From Streptomyces ferrugineus (GTDB lineage Bacteria > Actinomycetota > Actinomycetes > Streptomycetales > Streptomycetaceae), in contig NZ_CP063373.1 of assembly GCF_015160855.1 (NCBI RefSeq), forward strand, positions 62,001 through 126,000: a stretch of DNA of 64,000 nt. Direction: 5' to 3'. Below the pieces are notes generated by a model that saw only the letters and a program-made list of their open reading frames with translations, had not been told where the DNA came from and made no database searches. Of the stretch, positions 59,538-64,000 are shown piece after piece. The first letter of the stretch is position 1, and the number at the start of each line of letters is the position of its first letter. The position numbers were made by a program, and so were the translations under genes.

Positions 59538-61487
59538 ATGGGGCTCATGCCCCGCGAGCTCCCCATCGGCCTCACACCCCCCGACTGGCTCGTGCGGAAC
59601 CTGCGGGCCCAGCCGGCCCCCGTCAACCGGCCGGCCGTGGTCCGCGCCGCCATCGCGCTGGCCCTGCCCCTGGCCATCGGCCTCGCGTTCGGCCGCCCCT
59701 CCTACGGCGCCCTCGCCTCCATGGGCGCCCTCAACGGCGTCATCAGCGACACCGCCGCCGCCTACCGCGTCCGTATCCCCACCATCGCCCTCCCGCAGCT
59801 CTTCGGCGCCGTCGGCGTCACCCTCGGCGCCCTGGTCCACGGCCACGGCTGGGTCGCCGTCGCCGCCGTCACCGGCGTCGCGCTGGTCTCCGGGATGATC
59901 TCGACGATCGGCGCGGTCGCCTCCGCGTCGGGCCTGGTGCTGCTGCTGACCTGCGTGGTCGGCGCGGGTCTGCCGATGCCGGGCGAGTGGTGGCTGGCGC
60001 CGCTGCTGCTGTCCGGCGGCGGACTGCTCGTCCTGGTGCTGGCGCTGCTGGCCTGGCCGCTGAGGTCGGGGGTGCCGGAGCGGGCGGCGGTCGCCGACAC
60101 CTACCGGACGGTCGCCGACCTGCTGACGGCCGTCGGCGGCGGCGCCCAGGCGTACGACGACGCCCGGCACGCCGTCACCCAGTCCCTGAACCAGTCGTAC
60201 GACACCGTCCTCGCCCACCGCGCGACCCACCACGGCCGCAGCCCCGAACTGGCCCGTCTGGTGGCCCAGTTGAACGCCATCACCCCGGTCGTCGAGGCCG
60301 CCCCCGCCGCCCACCTCACCGGCGCCCCGCTCCCGCCCGAGGTCCCGGAGGCGGTACGCCACCTCGCCTCCGCCGTCGAGACCGGCACCGGCCCGACAGT
60401 GCAGAAGCTCCCCGCCCCGACCACCGAGACCGCCCGCGCCGTCGACCACGCCCTGCGGCACGCCGCCGAGGTCGTCACCACCCCCGACGTCGACCCCCGC
60501 GGCATCGACGACCGCCTCGGCCGCCCCGCGGCCCTGAGCATCCGCACCGCCCGCGCCCTGCGGGGCGTCACCCTCTCCGCCGCCTCCTGGCGCTACGGCC
60601 TGCGCCTGGCCCTGTGCATCGGCCTGGCCCAGACCCTGGTGTCGATCGTCCCGGTCCCCCGCTCCTACTGGGTCGCCCTCACCATCACCTTCGTCCTCAA
60701 GCCCGACTTCGGCTCCGTCTTCTCCCGCGCCCTGCTGCGCGCCCTCGGCACGGTCGCCGGCCTGGTGGTCGCGGCGGCGGTGCTGTCGGAGGTGCCGCGC
60801 GGCTGGTGGGACGTACCGGCACTGCTGTTGCTCGCGCCGCTCGTCCCGGCGCTCACCCCGCGCGGGTACGGCTACCAGACGGCCGCCATCACCCCGGTGA
60901 TCCTGCTCGTGTCGGACATCCTGAACCGCGAAGGCACCGGCCTGCTGCTGCCCCGGCTGGTCGACTCCCTCATGGGCTGCGCGATCGCCCTCGTCGCCGG
61001 GTATCTGCTGTGGCCGGAGAGCTGGCACACCCGCGTCGGCGACCGTCTCGCGGACGCCGTGGACGGCACCGCGCACTACGTCGAGAGCGCCTTCGGCCCG
61101 AACGCCGTGGACCCGCCGGCCCGCGCCCGCATGCGCCGCCGCCTCTACCGCGACCTCTCGGCCATCCGCACGGAGTTCCAGCGCGCCCTGACCGAACCCC
61201 CGCCCACCGGCCGCCGGGCGGCCGCGTGGTGGCCCCTGGTCGTGGCGGTGGAGCGGATCGTGGACGCGACGACCGCGGGACGGGTACGGGTGCGCCACGG
61301 CGCGGCCCCGCCGTCCGCCGCCGAGGTGACCCAGGTCGTACGTCAGCTGAGGGAGCTGGCGGAGGGCGTACGCAAGGCCGAGACTCCGTACGCGGTCCGC
61401 ACCGACCTCACGGGCCCGGCCGAGAGCGTCCTGGAGCCGCTGCGGCAAGAGGTGGCCGCGGCGAGGGCGATCGCGTCCCCGCACTGA
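59538..61487 (+). CDS. FUSC family aromatic-acid exporter-type membrane protein
   Basis: 649 residues. Two blocks of about six transmembrane helices each (about 30-180 and 355-500) are separated by a cytoplasmic helical domain, the FUSC architecture. The second block carries VPVPRSYWVALTITFVLKPDFGSVFSRALLRALGT split across about 370-405, the conserved YW...KPD motif. Such proteins export aromatic or other small acids. ATG at 59538 has AAGGG upstream; GTG at 59529 is an alternative. Confidence 0.85.
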   Translation: MGLMPRELPIGLTPPDWLVRNLRAQPAPVNRPAVVRAAIALALPLAIGLAFGRPSYGALASMGALNGVISDTAAAYRVRIPTIALPQLFGAVGVTLGALVHGHGWVAVAAVTGVALVSGMISTIGAVASASGLVLLLTCVVGAGLPMPGEWWLAPLLLSGGGLLVLVLALLAWPLRSGVPERAAVADTYRTVADLLTAVGGGAQAYDDARHAVTQSLNQSYDTVLAHRATHHGRSPELARLVAQLNAITPVVEAAPAAHLTGAPLPPEVPEAVRHLASAVETGTGPTVQKLPAPTTETARAVDHALRHAAEVVTTPDVDPRGIDDRLGRPAALSIRTARALRGVTLSAASWRYGLRLALCIGLAQTLVSIVPVPRSYWVALTITFVLKPDFGSVFSRALLRALGTVAGLVVAAAVLSEVPRGWWDVPALLLLAPLVPALTPRGYGYQTAAITPVILLVSDILNREGTGLLLPRLVDSLMGCAIALVAGYLLWPESWHTRVGDRLADAVDGTAHYVESAFGPNAVDPPARARMRRRLYRDLSAIRTEFQRALTEPPPTGRRAAAWWPLVVAVERIVDATTAGRVRVRHGAAPPSAAEVTQVVRQLRELAEGVRKAETPYAVRTDLTGPAESVLEPLRQEVAAARAIASPH

Positions 61488-61493
61488 AACGCG

Positions 61494-61547
61494 CCCCACA
61501 GGCCGGCGCGGCCGCCCTGTGCAGGAGGGCGACCGCGCCATGTGGGG
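61494..61547. terminator. Bidirectional terminator between FUSC and snapalysin genes
   Basis: Nested stems: CCCCACA (61494-61500) with TGTGGGG (61541-61547), and inside GGCGCGGCCGCCCT (61505-61518) with AGGGCGACCGCGCC (61526-61539), one mismatch on the plus strand that is a wobble pair on the minus strand. Confidence 0.75.
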
Positions 61548-61551
61548 GGTG

Positions 61552-61593
61552 GGATCAGTGGTTGATCAGTGGTTGATCAGCGGTTGATCAGTG
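61552..61593. repeat. Tandem 12-bp repeat at the snapalysin 3' end
   Basis: Repeated units of TGATCAGTGGTT / TGATCAGCGGTT (plus strand), about four copies between 61552 and 61593. The innermost copy includes the snapalysin stop codon. Confidence 0.75.
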
Positions 61594-62247
61594 GTTGCTC
61601 TTGTGCAGCGCCTTGTCCATCGCCGCGGCGAACCCGTTGGCCCACAGCTGCTCGACCTTGGCCCGCTCATTGGCGTCCGGCTGCGCGTTCGTGCAGGACG
61701 GACCGGGACCGCCGCCCGACATCAGCTCGCTGCACGGCCCCTCGTAGTGGTCCGGCAGCCCGAGCACGTGCCCGGTCTCGTGCGCGGTGACGCGAGTCGA
61801 GTCGTACTCCTGGTTCTGCTGGTAGTCGAGGAAGATGTACCCGTTGCCGTGCCCGTCCGTGGAGGCGTACGAGCCACGCGGGTCGTTGCCCTCACGGTAG
61901 GTGAAGTCGGCGTTCGAGCCCTCCTGGAGCTTGACGTTGGACACCGCGCTGTTCCATATCTGGGTGCTGCGGGCTATCTGTTCGCTGAACTGCGGTGCGG
62001 CGGACGCGTCGTAGGTGACCGTGACGGCCGCGAGGCCCGGGTTCGCCGCGCGCTTCTCGGCGACCGACTTCAGCACGGCCTCGAAGAAGGCCCGGCTGGA
62101 GTCGGATTCGGCGGACTTGGCGACGTAGCCGGCCTGGACATGGGCCGGGGCCGCGGTCGCCGGGGCGACCGTGCCGAAGCCGAGGGCCGCGACACCGAGA
62201 CCGACCGCCGTCAGCGAACGGGCGGACAGGGCAGAGGACATGCGCAT
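61588..62247 (-). CDS. snpA: Snapalysin-type extracellular metalloprotease (M7)
   Basis: 219 residues: signal peptide (about 1-32), propeptide, then the M7 catalytic domain with [11 protein letters not shown] (His156, Glu157, His160, Asp166), the short zinc motif unique to snapalysins. TRV and [13 protein letters not shown] with paired Cys (SGGGPGPSC) follow, typical of the family. It digests milk proteins and other extracellular proteins. Divergently transcribed from a LysR regulator (snpR-type), which normally activates it. ATG at 62247. Confidence 0.92.
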   Translation of the reverse strand: MRMSSALSARSLTAVGLGVAALGFGTVAPATAAPAHVQAGYVAKSAESDSSRAFFEAVLKSVAEKRAANPGLAAVTVTYDASAAPQFSEQIARSTQIWNSAVSNVKLQEGSNADFTYREGNDPRGSYASTDGHGNGYIFLDYQQNQEYDSTRVTAHETGHVLGLPDHYEGPCSELMSGGGPGPSCTNAQPDANERAKVEQLWANGFAAAMDKALHKSNH

Positions 62248-62325
62248 CGATGACTCCTAGGTGGGGGGTGAGTCGTCAAGGCGAGTGTCGACGCCTGTGT
62301 GGCCGCTGTGATGATGGCAAACGGT

Positions 62326-62342
62326 GATAGCCCGGCCCTATC
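62326..62342. promoter_or_regulatory. Candidate LysR operator between snpA and its regulator
   Basis: GATAGCCCGGCCCTATC, a 17-bp imperfect palindrome with arms GATAG/CTATC, in the middle of the divergent promoter region. It fits the T-N11-A form of LysR sites and is a good candidate for the activator binding site. Confidence 0.6.
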
Positions 62343-62419
62343 GGGGCCCCAATTCACAGGTATCAGGGGGGATTTGTGCCGCTGGTGAAAGCGTTGCTTC
62401 CGTTTTAATCTCCCCTGGC

Positions 62420-63364
62420 ATGGAGCTCGAGGTCAGACATCTGCGCGCGCTGTGCGCCATAGCCGACACCGGCAGTCTGCACCGGGCCGCGCGCCAACTG
62501 GGCGTCGCCCAGCCCTCGCTCAGCACCCAACTGCGGCGGATCGAGCAGGAGCTGGGCGGCGCGTTGTTCGTGCGCGCGAGAACCGGCTGCCGCCCCACCC
62601 CGCTGGGCCGTCTGGTCCTCAGCCGCGCCCGTCCGCTGGTGGCCGATATGCGTGCCCTGGTCGCGGAGGCGAGGGCGGCCGCGGTGGGCGGCGCGGAGCT
62701 GCGGGTCGGCTCGACGGCGAGCAAGGCGCTGGCGGGCTGGCTGCGCCGGCTGCGCGGCCACGGCCAGGACCCGACGCTCCATATGAACGTCTCCCCGAAC
62801 GCCCTGCTCCGCATGGTCGCCGACGGCCAGCTCGACGTCGCCTTCGTGCACGAGGTGGAGGGCTGCCCGCTGCGTATCCCGCCCGAACTCCGGCTACGCG
62901 TGTTGATGGAGCGCGAACCGCAGTTCGTGTCGCTGCCGACCGACCACCCGGCGGCGGTGAAATCCGAGGTCCGCCTGCGTGACCTGGCCGAAGACCGCTG
63001 GATGGTGGACCCGACCGTCGACGGCGAGTGGGACGCCGTGCAGCGGATGTTCCGCGCGGCCGGCGTCAACCCGCACGTCCTGCACGGCGACTACTACACG
63101 GCCGACGCCCTGGTCGCCACCGGCGAGGTGGTCGCCGTCTGCCAGCCGACCCACGCCGACAGCCCCACGATGGCGGTACGGCGCCTGCACGGCGACCCCC
63201 TCGGCGTACGCCTGCTCCTCGCGGCCCGTACGGAGACGGTCCTCGACGGGGTCTACCCCGCGCTGGAGGAGGCGTACTGGGAGGCGGCCCGGCAGGCGCC
63301 GGCGTACCGGGAGTGGCTGGAACACGACGGTGAGCGGCAGCCGCCGGTCCCAGTACTCCCGTGA
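62420..63364 (+). CDS. snpR: LysR-family transcriptional activator (SnpR type)
   Basis: 314 residues. The N-terminal winged HTH (HLRALCAIADTGSLHRAARQLGVAQPSLSTQLRRIEQELGGALF across about 5-50) is followed by the two-part co-inducer-binding domain. It is divergently placed against the snapalysin gene, the arrangement known for SnpR activators of extracellular metalloproteases. ATG at 62420 is chosen over the long upstream frame. The binding ligand is unknown. Confidence 0.88.
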   Translation: MELEVRHLRALCAIADTGSLHRAARQLGVAQPSLSTQLRRIEQELGGALFVRARTGCRPTPLGRLVLSRARPLVADMRALVAEARAAAVGGAELRVGSTASKALAGWLRRLRGHGQDPTLHMNVSPNALLRMVADGQLDVAFVHEVEGCPLRIPPELRLRVLMEREPQFVSLPTDHPAAVKSEVRLRDLAEDRWMVDPTVDGEWDAVQRMFRAAGVNPHVLHGDYYTADALVATGEVVAVCQPTHADSPTMAVRRLHGDPLGVRLLLAARTETVLDGVYPALEEAYWEAARQAPAYREWLEHDGERQPPVPVLP

Positions 63365-63380
63365 TCGGTGTCCGTGGGGG

Positions 63381-64000
63381 TCAGACGCCGATGTCGCAGC
63401 CGTCCTTGCGCCATACGGCGACGACGGCCGGGCGGACCGCCTTGCCGGGCCCGTCGGGCCAGGTGCTCACCGGGTTGTCGGCGGACGCGCCGTCGACCTC
63501 GCCCGGGTGCTGGACGGCGACGACGACACGGCGGTCCTGGATGATCGGGCCGCAGGTCTCGGCACCGTTCGGCACGGTCAGGAACTGCTTCAGCTCACCG
63601 CGCCGGGAGCCCTTGACCGGGACACCGAAGAGGCCGTCGTTGGAGCCGAGCGCGTTGCCGTCAGTGGAGATCCACAGGTTGCCGTAGTCGTCGAAGGCGA
63701 CGTTGTCCGGGCAGGAGATCGGGCTGACCTGGTCCTTCGGGAAGCCCGCGAAGTAGGTCGCCGGATCCTCGGGGTCACCCGCGACGAGGAACAGCGTCCA
63801 GGCGAACTTCGTGCTGTCGGCGCGGTTCCAGCGCTCGGTCAGCTCCAGGACCTGGCCGTGCTTGTTGCCGATGCGCGGGTTGGCCTCGTCGACCGGCGCG
63901 TTGCCGCTGGTGCCGCGGCGGGAGTTGTTCGTCAGCGCCACGTACACCTTGCCGGTGACCGGGTTGGGCTGGACGTCCTCGGGCCGGTCCATCTTCGTCG
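63381..64000 (-). CDS. PhoX-type alkaline phosphatase, C-terminal part (cut by window end)
   Basis: About 206 residues of the C-terminus, open to the window edge. MDRPEDVQPNPVTGKVYVALTNNS (around 63933-63992), then NPRIGNKHGQVLEL, and CPDNVAFDDYGNLWISTDG are diagnostic for the PhoX (DUF839) family of secreted calcium-dependent phosphatases. The rest of the gene, with the Tat signal and metal site, lies beyond base 64000. It is convergent with the LysR gene with a 16-bp gap between stop codons. Confidence 0.85.
   Translation of the reverse strand, partial: TKMDRPEDVQPNPVTGKVYVALTNNSRRGTSGNAPVDEANPRIGNKHGQVLELTERWNRADSTKFAWTLFLVAGDPEDPATYFAGFPKDQVSPISCPDNVAFDDYGNLWISTDGNALGSNDGLFGVPVKGSRRGELKQFLTVPNGAETCGPIIQDRRVVVAVQHPGEVDGASADNPVSTWPDGPGKAVRPAVVAVWRKDGCDIGV

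Noticed and set aside
1..64000. CRISPR array, tRNA or rRNA genes, insertion sequences
   Set aside because: No regularly spaced repeats, no tRNA cloverleaf or CCA-ended gene and no transposase motif were seen on reading both strands.

Overview
The window is chromosomal DNA of a Streptomyces-type actinomycete. The base composition is very GC-rich and coding frames end almost every codon in G or C. GTG and TTG starts and 4-base ATGA/GTGA stop-start overlaps are common, and the families are characteristic of the genus: DUF397/DUF5753 regulators, GAF-ANTAR, DUF6479, DUF6153, snapalysin, class F sortase and LAxTG surface proteins. I saw no rRNA, tRNA, CRISPR array, insertion sequence or prophage. 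Function calls rest on motifs read by eye.

Layout. 1-15.7 kb: an APH-type kinase, an MMPL exporter, an orphan sensor kinase, an NfeD/SPFH membrane pair, a MoxR ATPase/VWA-metallopeptidase triad, an expansin-like secreted protein, an ECF sigma factor with its membrane partner, a class F sortase with a surface protein, and a DUF6153/DUF305 pair. 15.7-20.1 kb: a complete lasso-peptide operon on the minus strand in the order A-C-B1-B2-D, every junction overlapping or nearly so. The 36-residue precursor gene (19946-20056) was found by hand-translation; its predicted core is QLRRGVPDLLGHGNIL. 20.1-36 kb: mostly small secreted or lipid-anchored proteins, a GH13 glucosidase, a nucleoside hydrolase, a short threonyl-tRNA synthetase behind a possible threonine attenuator, an XRE-TPR regulator with a TTA codon, a YraQ-like permease pair, GAF-ANTAR and an L12-like membrane protein.

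36-44 kb: an accessory island with a 1259-residue HTH/NTPase/WD40 protein coupled to a tiny ORF, a secreted ribosome-inactivating protein (RIP), an XRE/DUF397/ATPase regulatory trio and a secreted NPP1/NLP toxin. RIP and NLP share a conserved ~50-bp upstream element. A third copy lies just downstream of the RIP gene. 44-51 kb: a Pro-rich protein, a PP2C phosphatase, membrane proteins and a MocR-type regulator divergent from an alpha/beta hydrolase with a two-repeat operator between them.

51-58.4 kb: a second accessory block bounded by a decayed NUDIX gene and a decayed DUF6624 gene. It holds an XRE-TPR regulator with an MTHFS-like protein, three small overlapping ORFs, then an overlapping operon of HhH-GPD DNA glycosylase, B12-type radical SAM enzyme, dTMP-kinase-like protein and NUDIX hydrolase. 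This is my best candidate for an undescribed nucleotide or DNA-base system. 58.5-64 kb: an EEP-family protein, a FUSC transporter, the snapalysin/LysR divergent pair and the C-terminal part of a PhoX-type phosphatase cut by the window end.
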